This document shows positions 43,848 through 55,200 of a stretch of DNA of 64,000 nucleotides, one piece after another. The position numbers were made by a program, and so were the translations under genes. The notes below the pieces were generated by a model that saw nothing but the letters and a program-made list of their open reading frames with translations, made no database searches and was not told the origin of the DNA. Within the stretch, counting starts at the first letter, position 1; each line of letters opens with the position of its first letter. Origin of the DNA: Zobellia barbeyronii (lineage in GTDB: Bacteria > Bacteroidota > Bacteroidia > Flavobacteriales > Flavobacteriaceae); assembly GCF_018603515.1 (NCBI RefSeq), contig NZ_JACATN010000001.1:806001-870000 (forward strand). The letters are read 5' to 3'.

Positions 43848-44516
43848 ATGTGGGAAGATATTCAGGCAGCAGTTCCATTAGGCTTTTTATTAAGCTTTAT
43901 GATTGGGCCAGTTTTCTTTGTCCTTTTAGAAACAAGCGCAATTAAAGGTTTTAGAGCTGCTATTGTTTTTGATTTTGGAGTAATTCTTGCCGATGGTGTT
44001 TTTCTTGTCATTGCTTATTTTAGTAGTTATCAGCTTTTAGAGAATTTAAGTAACCAACCGGGACTATATGTTTTTGGTGGGGTAATTCTTCTGGTCTATG
44101 GTATTACCACTATTTTTAAAAAACCTCCTAAGCATGTGGATAGTGATATTAGGGTTAGCAAGAGTGACTATTTAGGTCTCTTTGTAAAAGGTTTTCTACT
44201 CAATTTTATTAACATTGGTGTTCTTGTTTTTTGGTTGGGTATTATAATTGTAGTTGGACCCAGCTTAAATAATGACCCTAACCGGATAGTAGTATTCTTT
44301 TCAACGATGGTAGGAGCCTATTTTGTAACCGATATTTTTAAAATTCTATTAGCGAAACAATTGAAGAAAAAGCTAACAGGTAATAGAATTTATTTGATAA
44401 AGAAAGGACTTGGCGTTATTCTAATTGTATGTGGTATTGTACTTATTGTAAAAGGCTTTCTACCTAAAGACCAGTTCAACATAGAGAATGGTATTGAGCG
44501 TATAGAAAAGCTATAA
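43848..44516 (+). CDS. LysE family translocator
   Basis: A 222-residue membrane exporter with six predicted helices. It opens AAVPLGFLLSFMIGPVFFVLLETSAIKGFRAAIVFDFGVILAD, matching the LysE/RhtB signature in which the first helix contains the GP(x)(F/N) motif and helix 2 an acidic residue. The later FVKGFLLNFINIGVLVFWLGII and GVILIVCGIVLIVKGF helices fit too. These proteins export amino acids or related solutes; the actual solute is not predictable. It is terminated by the hairpin at 44581-44607. Confidence 0.87.
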   Translation: MWEDIQAAVPLGFLLSFMIGPVFFVLLETSAIKGFRAAIVFDFGVILADGVFLVIAYFSSYQLLENLSNQPGLYVFGGVILLVYGITTIFKKPPKHVDSDIRVSKSDYLGLFVKGFLLNFINIGVLVFWLGIIIVVGPSLNNDPNRIVVFFSTMVGAYFVTDIFKILLAKQLKKKLTGNRIYLIKKGLGVILIVCGIVLIVKGFLPKDQFNIENGIERIEKL

Positions 44517-44576
44517 TATCGTGTAGTAAGAATCTAACCGTAATTCCTTTTTTAAGGAGTACCTAAAGTCATAAAA

Positions 44577-44612
44577 CAAAAAAACCTTCGTGATAAACGA
44601 AGGTTTTTTTTT
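44577..44612. terminator. Bidirectional terminator between LysE gene and tRNA-Cys
   Basis: The stem AAAACCTTCGT/ACGAAGGTTTT (44581-44591 with 44597-44607) has a GATAA loop. A residues lie on the left and a long T run on the right, so it serves both the LysE gene and the leftward tRNA. Confidence 0.9.
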
Positions 44613-44613
44613 G

Positions 44614-44684
44614 AGGCATCGAGCAGATTCGAACTGCTGTACAAGCTTTTGCAGAGCTCTGCCTAGCCACTCGGCCACGATGCC
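44614..44684 (-). tRNA. tRNA-Cys (anticodon GCA)
   Basis: The minus strand folds as a cloverleaf. The acceptor arms GGCATCG and CGATGCC pair fully, with U at position 73, the known cysteine identity base. The anticodon loop is CTGCAAA with anticodon GCA. The T arm is AGCAG-TTCGAAT-CTGCT. The D arm contains GAGTGGCTAGGC. The 3' CCA is not encoded. Genes on both sides are unrelated. A terminator follows immediately. Confidence 0.96.
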
Positions 44685-44831
44685 ATTTGCAGGTGCAAAG
44701 ATAGTTTTTTTGATGGAAATGCTATTTTTACTTTACTTTTTTTTCACAATGTATATTTACAAGGTGTAAGAAAATATGTAAGTGTAAAGATTTGCAGTTA
44801 TTTAGGAGGTGAATTTAAGGTATTTAGATAG

Positions 44832-45200
44832 TTACTTTTTTCGCTTTTGCTTCAAAACTATGGTCACTTTTTCAACATCACCACCTATTGGAGGGTTAAT
44901 TTTTGAAACCTCAACCTCAGCTTTTTTTACAATTTCTATTTCTAAAAAGATGCGATCTAAGATACGCTTGCCAACATGTTCCAATAGTTTAGAAGGGATT
45001 TTCATTTCCTCCTTTACAATATGGTTTATGTGAACATAATCTACCGTTTCAGATAGTTTATCGGAAATTGAAGCTTTGGTTAAATCAGCATCAACAGATA
45101 CGTTTACCAAATATTCACTTCCTATGGCGGTTTCCTCTTTTAAGCAACCGTGGTGGGCATATACCCTTATATTACTAACTTTAACCTTATCCAAAATCAA
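44832..45200 (-). CDS. folB: Dihydroneopterin aldolase
   Basis: A 122-residue folate-pathway enzyme converting 7,8-dihydroneopterin to 6-hydroxymethyl-dihydropterin plus glycolaldehyde. It has NIRVYAHHGCLKEETAIGSEYLV near the start (pterin site with the conserved Glu), SETVDYVHINHIVKEEM, KLLEHVGKRILDRIF and VEVSKINPPIGGDVEKVTIVL. The first Met codon within the frame lies far inside, so the start must be the TTG at 45200. It is only about a dozen bases after a TAAGTTTG promoter element, making the mRNA almost leaderless. Confidence 0.9.
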   Translation of the reverse strand: MILDKVKVSNIRVYAHHGCLKEETAIGSEYLVNVSVDADLTKASISDKLSETVDYVHINHIVKEEMKIPSKLLEHVGKRILDRIFLEIEIVKKAEVEVSKINPPIGGDVEKVTIVLKQKRKK

Positions 45201-45211
45201 ATATATTTTTG

Positions 45212-45219
45212 CAAACTTA
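45212..45219 (-). promoter_or_regulatory. -7 element (TAAGTTTG) of folB
   Basis: A perfect TAnnTTTG on the minus strand, followed by CAAAAATATA and the TTG start. No -33 TTG at the usual 17-23 base spacing is seen. Confidence 0.42.
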
Positions 45220-45297
45220 ATTCAAACGGTTCAAATAAAGGATAGAAAGCTTATATGTAATTTTTATAAGTACATAGATATTGAAACAGTTCTTTTC

Positions 45298-46251
45298 TTA
45301 ATACGTACAACGGCAGTTACTAAGCCCTTGGAACAAGTCTACACCTATGGTTACCACATGGGTACCTGTACTGTACGTAAGTAACTCATTAAGAATTATT
45401 TGGTATGAATATCCAAAATAGAAGTTATTTTTCTTTAGACCGGCAAAAGGAGCTATAAAGAGTGGGCTACCAATTTGATCATTTAAGAAACGATAGTTAA
45501 CACCAGCGTAGAAATAATCATCAAAATTATACCATCTAAATTTTAGGTTTAAATCTGTTTCAGAACGGCCATCACTTTCAAACATTTTAAATAAAATAGA
45601 AGGCTCTATCTCTAAATCGCTATGCTTGTTTTTTCTATAACGGTAACCAGTATACACATAATAGTTTCTTAACTCATTAGGCTCATCTACATTAAATGTA
45701 AAGTTACTTGGATCTTTACCTAAAAGGTTAGATGCATTACCACTTATGTAGAATTTACCATACCGGTATAAAACACCTACGTCAAAGTTATGGTTACTAG
45801 TTTGGCGGTTGTTAATAACACCCGGATCAAGATTAGCATCCACAAATTTATCAATGTCTATTCTAAACTGATTAAAGTTATATGAAAGGCCAAATGATAG
45901 AAACTCATCGTCATATCTATCAAGAGTTAAGTGATGGGCGAAAGAAACCCTAGCACCTTGTTGTTTTGTATAACCGTTTTTATCATTATATAAAAACAGA
46001 CCTATACCAGATTGTTCGCCTAAGCGCATATCTGCTGCCAAGGATTGTGTTTGTGGAGCATCTTTAATACCCACCCATTGTGTAAGACCGTTAAGCCTAA
46101 TTTTTACATGGTCTCCTATACCAGCATATACTGGTGATAGAACAAACGGGTTATCTGCCAAATATTGAGTAAGTTGAGGCGAATTGAGCTCTTGACCTCT
46201 AGCGGTTATAATGCCGGATAGGAGCAGCAAGGTCCATATGAATTTGCGCAT
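45298..46251 (-). CDS. sprF: PorP/SprF family T9SS outer-membrane protein (SprF-like)
   Basis: A 317-residue outer-membrane beta-barrel with signal peptide MRKFIWTLLLLSGIITARG. It opens with the PorP/SprF pattern LNSPQLTQYLADNPFVLSPVYAG, then LNGLTQWVGIKDAPQTQSLAADM, GIGLFLYNDKNGYTKQQGA and a C-terminal FYFGYSYQIILNEL. SprF of Flavobacterium johnsoniae is needed for secretion of the SprB adhesin encoded just upstream. Here the SprB-like gene precedes this one by 31 bp on the same strand, so the sprF name rests on family plus synteny. PorP/SprF proteins tether T9SS cargo bearing type B C-terminal domains at the surface. Confidence 0.87.
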   Translation of the reverse strand: MRKFIWTLLLLSGIITARGQELNSPQLTQYLADNPFVLSPVYAGIGDHVKIRLNGLTQWVGIKDAPQTQSLAADMRLGEQSGIGLFLYNDKNGYTKQQGARVSFAHHLTLDRYDDEFLSFGLSYNFNQFRIDIDKFVDANLDPGVINNRQTSNHNFDVGVLYRYGKFYISGNASNLLGKDPSNFTFNVDEPNELRNYYVYTGYRYRKNKHSDLEIEPSILFKMFESDGRSETDLNLKFRWYNFDDYFYAGVNYRFLNDQIGSPLFIAPFAGLKKNNFYFGYSYQIILNELLTYSTGTHVVTIGVDLFQGLSNCRCTY

Positions 46252-46282
46252 GGTACTGTAGGTTGTAGGTTAAGTATTTTAT

Positions 46283-49200
46283 TTAGCGATATAGGGTAAA
46301 GTGTCCAACGAATTCTCTGTCGTCATTCTCTCCGTTGAGTTTGATAACGTACCAGTAATCTCCTGAAGGAAGTTCTTTATTTAAATAAAGACCGTCCCAT
46401 CCTGGATCACCAGCACCCATTCGGTACACCTCTCTACCATAACGATCAAATATGATGGTTAGTATCTCTGGGAAGCCATCTTCATTTTTAGGTTTCCAAG
46501 TCTGATTTTCCGCATCTCCATTTGGGGTAAAGAAGTTAGGAATATCAAGGTCAATAAACTCCATAAAGATACTGGCTACAACTTCGCAACCATTTTCATC
46601 TGTTACGGTAACCACGTAAGTATCAGTACGGTTAATATAGAATGTATTGTCGGTACCATTATCTTTATCACCAAAAGTAATATTGTACTCACCTCTTCCT
46701 CCTGTAACATTTGCTGTTATCTGGTTGATGTTGGTTTGCTCTAAAACAATGGTCAAAGGTTGGTAGTCTTCTATCTCTATATCATAAGTTATAATACAAC
46801 CATTGGCATGAGAAATTGATATATAATGTGTACCTGGAGTTAGGTCTCTAAAGAATGGATTAAGTTGCATTTCTGCTGGATCGGTAGTATCAACTCCAAA
46901 AAGGACTTGGTCCGCAATACTAGTATCTTCCATCACAATGTTGATGTAGTTATTTGGCGTGTTTCCATTACAACCATATACTGGTTCTACAGATGCATTT
47001 AGATTAACACCGGCATCTACCGTTACGGTTATATTTTCTTCACAACCTTGAGCATCACGAATGAAAATGATGTAGTTTCCTTCAGCCAGATCAGTGAACG
47101 TTGTTCTGTCTTCTACAAAATCAGTTTCAGTGTGCATTCTAGTACTATAAATAGGTGTACCGCCCGTTATAGTAAGCTCTATGGAACCATTTTCTTCACC
47201 TACACATATTTCTGGGGTTGATGTACCTAAAACCTCAATAATAGCAGGTTCGTCAATAGTATATTCCAATTCTATGAAACAACCATTTTGATCTTGTGCA
47301 ATTACCCTGTAATTTCCAGGAGCAAGGTCTTCAAAAGTGTTTTCATCATCAAACTTATTAAGGTTTGGTGATATAGCATATTGATAACCTCCTGAACCAC
47401 CGGATAAAGTAACGGTTATACTACCGTCTTCTTCACCATTACAAGTTACATTGATAACATCATCTGTATAATCTAAAGCTGTAGGCTCAGAAATATCAAT
47501 TCGTTCTGGAGTAGTTATTCTACAATCCTGACTGATTACATCTACGTAATATGTATTTGCTGACAATGAGCTAAATGTTCCATTACTTTGAGGTCCTGCA
47601 ATACGTGAAGCAACACTTAATGAAGCATCAGTATAAAGCGAGTACTGATAGTTTCCTAAACCACCATCTGCAGTTGCATAAATGGTAGCGGTATTATCTC
47701 CATTACAGTTAATTACTGCAGCAGTCTCATCTACTGTTAATATTAATGGATCAATAGGGTCTTCTTCAATAGAATTAGATTGTACAGCTGTACATGAGTT
47801 TGTCTCATCTCTTACGTAATAACGATAGACACCAGCACTTAACATACCGCTTAGAGGTAAACTAACGCTGTTTCCTGACATTGCTGTCCATGTTACGTTG
47901 TCTATACTATATTCGTATGATCCGCTTCCTCCAGTGGCACTTAATTCGAATTCTACGCCTGTTGTACATGTCAACGGACTAGTTCTTATTAATGAAGCTT
48001 CTACTTCCGTAGGATTAACGATTTCAATAATACGTGTTTCTTCAGAACACCCTACTTCATCACTAACGGTAACACTATAGAAACCAGCAGCTAAATTATT
48101 AAAGTCACCTGTAGCCTGCCCTACCGAAGTAGTCAACAAAATGCTTCCGGCTATGTCTTCATAAACATTCAATTTGTATTGGTATGTAGGTGTAATATTT
48201 CTTGCACCTACCGTAGTTGATATGCTAGCAGTATTTCCGTTAAAACATGATAAGGTCGTTGCTGTTATATCAGCTACAATATCATCAGGTCTAATTAAAG
48301 TAAGGTTATCAGAGAATACACATGAGAATGCATCCGTAACAGTCACATGGAAATCGCCTGCAGATAAGTTTTTGAAAATGAATGCCTCAACATTTGTTTC
48401 AGTATATATAGTAGAGGTAGTGGTATTTTCTAATACGATAGTATATGGACCTTCACCACCTGTTGGATCAACAAATATTTCACCTTGATCATTACTACAC
48501 GAAACATTGGCTTCTTCCCTAACCGTAGCTGTAATTGGAGCACTTGGAGCCAATACTGTTATTACATTAGAATCATCATCACACAATGGTGCGGTAGTTT
48601 CTGTAATACGTATGTAATAGCTTCCTCCAACAATATTTGAAATAGTTAAAGGTGTACTAGTGTTTCCTGTTCCACTAAATCCGGCAACAGGATTATCATT
48701 TAAATCATAAACTTGGTAACTGTAAGGACCAGTATAGTTGCTAATAGCAACACTGAAACTTCCATCATCTACAAGATCGTTCAAACATTGTTCGTCAGTT
48801 AATTTGGTTGCAGTAACTTCTATAACGTCTGGATCTTCAATTTTATGAACAGTTTCTATAACACAACCAGTATCTAAATTGGTAATTCTAACACTGTAGT
48901 TACCTATTTCTAATCCTGTAAAAGTTTCTGGATTATTAGTAGATGTAATGGTCTGTGCATAAGTTACGTTTATACTTGTTACAATATATTCTAAGTTAGG
49001 TGTTGCTGTGGCAGGGCTAACTGTTACTCCAACTTCTATCTCGCCATTGTTCAAAGGAGAACAAGCAGCTTCTTGGGTTGTGGTAACGGTTGCATCGCTT
49101 ATTTCTACATAAGGTAAAACTGTATCAGCTGTTGATAGTGCAGAACATCCTGCATTATCATACACACGTATTTCATAAGAACCTCCTAAACCATCAGTCT

Positions 49201-52200
49201 CAAAGTAAGTGGTATTAGAACCATCTTGAACTACACTTCCATCACGTATAAATACGTATCTAGAAAAAGTACCTGTACCACCTGATGCACTAGTGAACGA
49301 TACACTCGCATTATTACCATTATTACCAAGAGTACAACCATATTCAAGAACGCTAATGGCGTCTACGGTAATAACATCTAATTCAGTAATAGTAATATCT
49401 GTTGTTATAGTACAGTTGTTAGCACCTCTTGCTTCTATTGTATATGTTATACCTGCAATAGAACCTTCAAGTCCATCAAAGAAAGCTGAGGTTGACGTTG
49501 ATGATGTTGCAGCAATTGGGAAAGTAGCCGAACTACCTGGTCCCGTAATAATTCTAAATGTATACGGTCCTACTCCATTATCAGTAACGCCAACTGAAAT
49601 TGTTCCATCATCGGCACCATTACAAGTTACATTGGTAGAAGAATTTGCATTTATTTCAGGAATCACTGCTGTTTCCAATCGCTGAGTTATAGTTGTACTA
49701 CAACTATGATTTGTATCTAAATCGGTAATTGTAAATATATAATCACCTACTTGCGTAAGACCTGTAAAAATACCTGTATTGTTGGTATCATCTACTGTAG
49801 CTGGAGCTGATAATGGATATTGTACATCATATCTGAAGCTTCCAGAACCACCTGTTTGTGAAATGGTAATCTGTCCACCAGGATCTGTAGTAGAACAATC
49901 AATTGTTTTAACTACGGATGCCAATGGTGAAATAGGTTCGTGTAAGTCAATGTTTGTACTTGTAGTACCTACACAACCCCATTGATCGCTAACAACTACT
50001 TGATACTCGCCTGCACCTAAGCCGCTAAATATAGCTGAGGTTTGTATAGGTCTCATATCTTCAAAAGTAGAAGTACCAGTGTTGAACAACTGTAATTGAT
50101 AACTATAGTTACTACCTTGACCATTCAATACATTAATAACTTCAATTTCACCTTCTAAATCGGTACAATTAGGTTGATTGATTCTTAAATCTGCAGTAAT
50201 TGGGGTTGGATCGGCAAGAACTACATCTGCCAATTGCTCAGCACATCCTCTAGAATCCATAACCCAAACTTGGTAGGTAGCCGCGCTTAAGTTCTCTTCT
50301 TTCTGGTTTGAAATATAGCTTGCAGGGTCAGTAGTGTCAATAACTGGACCGGCCGCATCAAAGATGAGATACGAATAACCACCCCATCCACCAGTAACAT
50401 TGGTAATTGTTATGGTTCCGTTGTTACCAGGAACGCAAGTGATATCGGTAAATACCCTGTTTGCGCTAATTGGGTCACTAGGACCTGCAATGGTGAATAA
50501 TTCAGAAGCAACACAAGAAGGATTACTATCTTGTGTAACCTCAACACGGTACTCTCCCGCTCCAATGTTAAATGGTGTTGTGGGACCTACATTAGCGGAA
50601 GTTCCAGTTGCTCCAACAATGATAGTATCATCTCCTGTGGCAACTGTACCTTGTGAATTATAAATTTGCCATGTGAAACCTGCAGCATATGGATTGGTAG
50701 CATCGCTTATAGTAAAGCTAACAGAACCATTATCTCCATTACAAACTACATCGACAGTAGTAGCATCAATTTCAAATGTATTTGGATCTTCAATTTCAAA
50801 AGTGGTCTGTACAAAACATCCGGTATTGGTATTCGTAACTGTTACTTCATAGTTTCCTACTCCTATTCCATTAAATGTACTTGTAGGCTGATTTAGTGAA
50901 CTATACGCATTGTCAGTTCCAGCAACTGAATACTCTAGTGTTGCGGTCCCTGAAGATGGAGTTGTAGTAACTCCTATCGTAACCTGAGCATCATTACCAG
51001 GATTACAGCTTACATCCGTATCAATAGTAACCGTAGGATTACTGATTTCTACATAAGGAATAATTGTTTGGGTAGTAGAACCAGAACAACCATTATCATC
51101 ATAAACATTTATGGTATATGCACCACCTAATACATCAGTTTCAATGTAGGTGTCATTAGAACCGTTTTGAACAATAACATCTGCTTCTATTGCTGCTGTA
51201 GCTGGGTTATCATTTTTAATGAATTCATAACGAACAAAGGTATTTGAACCTCCTGCTGCACTTGTTACCGAGATACTCGCATCATTTTGATTGTTAGCAG
51301 TTGTACAGCCAAATTCTACAACCGGATTCATTGTTACAACAATAGCTGTTGGTTCTGCAATGATAATAGCAGCACTATCTGTCGTACAATTGTTAGTAGT
51401 AGAATTACCAGTAAGGGTTACTACATATCCAGCAGCTGTTGTTGTTGGTGCAAGACCAGTAAACGTTGCCGTAGTATTTGTAAAGCTTGTTGGGTTGATA
51501 CTTGTTACAGCACCATCCATAGAAGTAATCTCAAAAGTATATGGTCCTGTTGCGTTGTCTATTGCTGAAATAGTAATAGTACCGTCAGAATCACCCAAAC
51601 AAGTAACGTCGGTAAATGCAATTGTATTAACAACAGGCTCTACCCTAGTTGGAACGTTTACAACAAACTCTCTGTTACAAATTACACTACTAGGTGTATT
51701 GGTATCATAAATAGTAATTGTATAATCTCCTGCAGCAGGGGCTTGGTAATTGAAAGGGTTACCAGGAATAATAGTTTGTGTTACCGCAGGAACTCCGGCA
51801 GTATTGGTAATTGAATATTCATAACTACCTGAACCATCCAAAACTTCGATTGCTATTACGGCATCTGGTGAAGCAGTACAATCCAATATTTTGGTGAGCT
51901 CTGCTTTTGCAGAAAGAACAGGGTTTACTACAAAAGTAGATTGTGAGTTGGTACAACCGTTTCCGTCTATAATATATATATCATAAGAACCAGCGGTTAC
52001 ATTTTCGAACAAACCGGCATTATCAAGATACGTTGTAGGTACAGGGTCACCTGCAGGTACAATAGCATAACGAATATTGCCTGCGGCTGAATTTCCAACT
52101 ACAGTAAGGTCAATTGGTGCACTACAGTTATCTTGAGAAATTGATGTAAAAGTTGGATTTGCCGATAAACTTAAATTAACCGGTAACATGGTAAACGAAC

Positions 52201-55200
52201 AACCATATTGATCATTGATTGTAACCGTGTAAGCTCCTGCTGGCGAGTTTACAGGAATTTGAACCGGGTTTGTATTTAAGTCTGTTAAAGCTGTAAAACC
52301 TAGAGGTCCAGTTACATCATAGGTATAAGGAGCTCCACCACCGCCAGTGATATTGTCAACAGTAATTAAACCTGGCAAGTTACATGAGATGTCTCTTGTT
52401 GCAGTTGCTGTGGCATCTAATACCCTTAATTCTGGTACATAGGTGTTTTCACTACCTCCTGTACATGAATCTGTTGTTCCGTCAGACTGTACTATTTCTA
52501 TATAATAATTGCCCTCGGGTAGACCAATAACGTTTATAGTATTGTTATAAAAGATGTTTCCTCCACTGGTCTGAAGAGCTATAGGATTACCTACTTCAAA
52601 GAATTCCCAACGCATATGTGAGTATGCTGTAGTCGGGTTTATTGTATATTCAATTTCACCAGTTGAAGAACCAAAACAAGTTGGGGTTACGTCCGTAGTA
52701 ATTGTAATAGGCTCAACAATTAGGTCATTTACGTTCACAAGACTTTGACGTACACATCCGGTATTATCTCTAACATAGAAAACATACGTTCTACCTGGTG
52801 TCAATCCTGTCCAAGTATAAGAACCTTCACCCGCTGGAACTGTAGCACCACTAGAATTTATGGTTCCACCTGGCTGCCAAGTTGTGGTAGTTGGATCAAA
52901 ATTGGCTGGATCTTCTGAAAAAGCGTATTCATATGGAGCTACACCTGCAGTACCTTGAACACGCACTTGTAAATCATTACAGTCTACAACTATTGCACTA
53001 ATACTGATATCTAGGTTATCTAATGGATATGGAATAATGTATCTATCAAAATCCATTTGACAAATGGTACCACTAGGTAAAGTAACTCTAATAGAAGGGA
53101 ATACTTCTGTACCTGAAACACTACCTCTTAATTCATTAGACAGTTGCCAAGAAGTACCGCCATCATCACTATATTCTATAGTTCCTCCAGCAGGAGCAGT
53201 TACATTATCAAATTGGAATCCGTATTCATTGGCATCAGGGTCATTACATGCTGCAGGTAAAATAGGAATAATATCTGCAGTTATTTCAATAGCATTATTA
53301 ATAGTAATTGTAGCCGAAGTAACCGTACAAGTTTTGGTATCGGTAACCGTAATTTCATAATTACCCACGCCAATACCATTGAAGGTCAATGTTGTTGTAG
53401 CGATGTTGTTATTTGTTACTCCGTAATCAATTCCATCAGCAGGAGTAAGGTCTACTAATTGGTATGTGAATGGACCTGTACCTCCGCCAACTGTAGCATC
53501 AATAGAACCTAGACCATCAAAACATTCAGGGTCGGTTGCTGTTCCGCTTGCGGTTAATGTGGCAACAGGAGTTAAAATAATATCTTCTTGTAGGAAAGAA
53601 CATGATGGCGATGCACCGTTGTTGTCCAACACATGTACATCATAACCTGCTGGGTTGGCTGTTGCCATGGCGCTGGTTATGGTCAATGAATTTGTTGTAG
53701 TATAAAGACCAGAAGGGCTTGTGTTGGCAGGTACAATGGCGTATACCAATGTTCCATTTCCTCCCGTAGCATTTACAGTTATTGAACCGTCATTACATGC
53801 ACTAATATCAACAACATCTACAGAGACTACTAATTGTGGGTCTATTGTAATCGTTTGTTGAGCAGCTGTACATCCAAAGGAATCTCTAACGTCTATAGTG
53901 TACGTTCCATTGGCTAAGTTGTCAAATGTATGTGTCAACCCAGTAATAGGGGTTGCAGCTACAAATGGTCCGCCGTCAATACTGAAACTGTATCCACCGT
54001 TACCTGCTGTAACATCAACCTGTATAGAGCCATCGTTTGTTCCCGAATAACAAGGCGTAGGTATAGCATCAAAAGTAGGTACAGCTGGAGCCGTTACCGT
54101 TATTGCGGTATTTATAGGATCACTACAGGTATTTGCATCTCTTACCCTTACGATATAATCACCTGCAATTACTCCGGTAAATGTTGTTTCGGTTTGATAA
54201 GCAGTTAGTATTCCACCTGAATTATCTTCCAATTGATATTCATATGTTGGTGTACCACCTGTTGCACTTGCTGTAATAGTAGCACCTGTGTTGTTACAAG
54301 TAAATTGTTCCGTAACACTGGCCGAAGCAACGATAACGTTAGGTTCAGTTAAGCTCTGGCTTAATAACACTGTACAATTTGGAAGACTGGCAATGGCATT
54401 ATCTACATCTCGGACTTCAATACTATGTGCTTGTGCAGCAAGACCTGTAATTTGTGCTGCTGCTGTAAACGGACCAACAAAAGTAGCACCGTTCAAGCTG
54501 TATTCGAAACCGCCTGCTCCGTAGTTATCTGCATCTATGGTAATTGTTCCAGAATTATCTGCATTACAATCAAGGTTTTCGAAAGCGGTAATAGAGGCTT
54601 CAAAAGTATGTCCGTCTTCAATAATAACTGTTGTACCTACCGTACAATCACTACCGTAGTTTACGGTAATAGTATGGCTTCCTATAGCTACATTGCTAAA
54701 AAGATTTGGTGTCTTAGCTGTTGCTCCATCAATGCTATAGGTATAAGTAGCATCATTTGGTAACACCGTGATATTTCCTGTTCCGTCACAATTGTAGGTT
54801 ACAGAAGTAGAAAGTGTAGGCTCTGTTGGTAATGGCGAAATAATAATATCGGCCAAAGTAATTTCACACGAAGTGGCATTGGCGTCTCTAACTCTAATAC
54901 TATACGTATCATCCGTTAGGTAAATAAATGTATGTACTCCCGTTGAAGAAGAAGCTGTCCAAGCACCTCCGTTAATACTGTATTGATAGTTTGTTGAACC
55001 ACCTGTTGTTGGTGTAACGTTTCCAACGGTAATTTCTCCATTAACTAGACAAGTATAAGTTTGTGTAATAGTAGCTTCTGCAACCAGTTGTGCTGGCTCC
55101 GTAACGATTACGTTTTCTGCAATAGTTTCACAACCATTAGAATCCTTAACACGCACAGGATATGTAGCTGCAGGAAGATTGGGGAAATTACTTTCTGTTA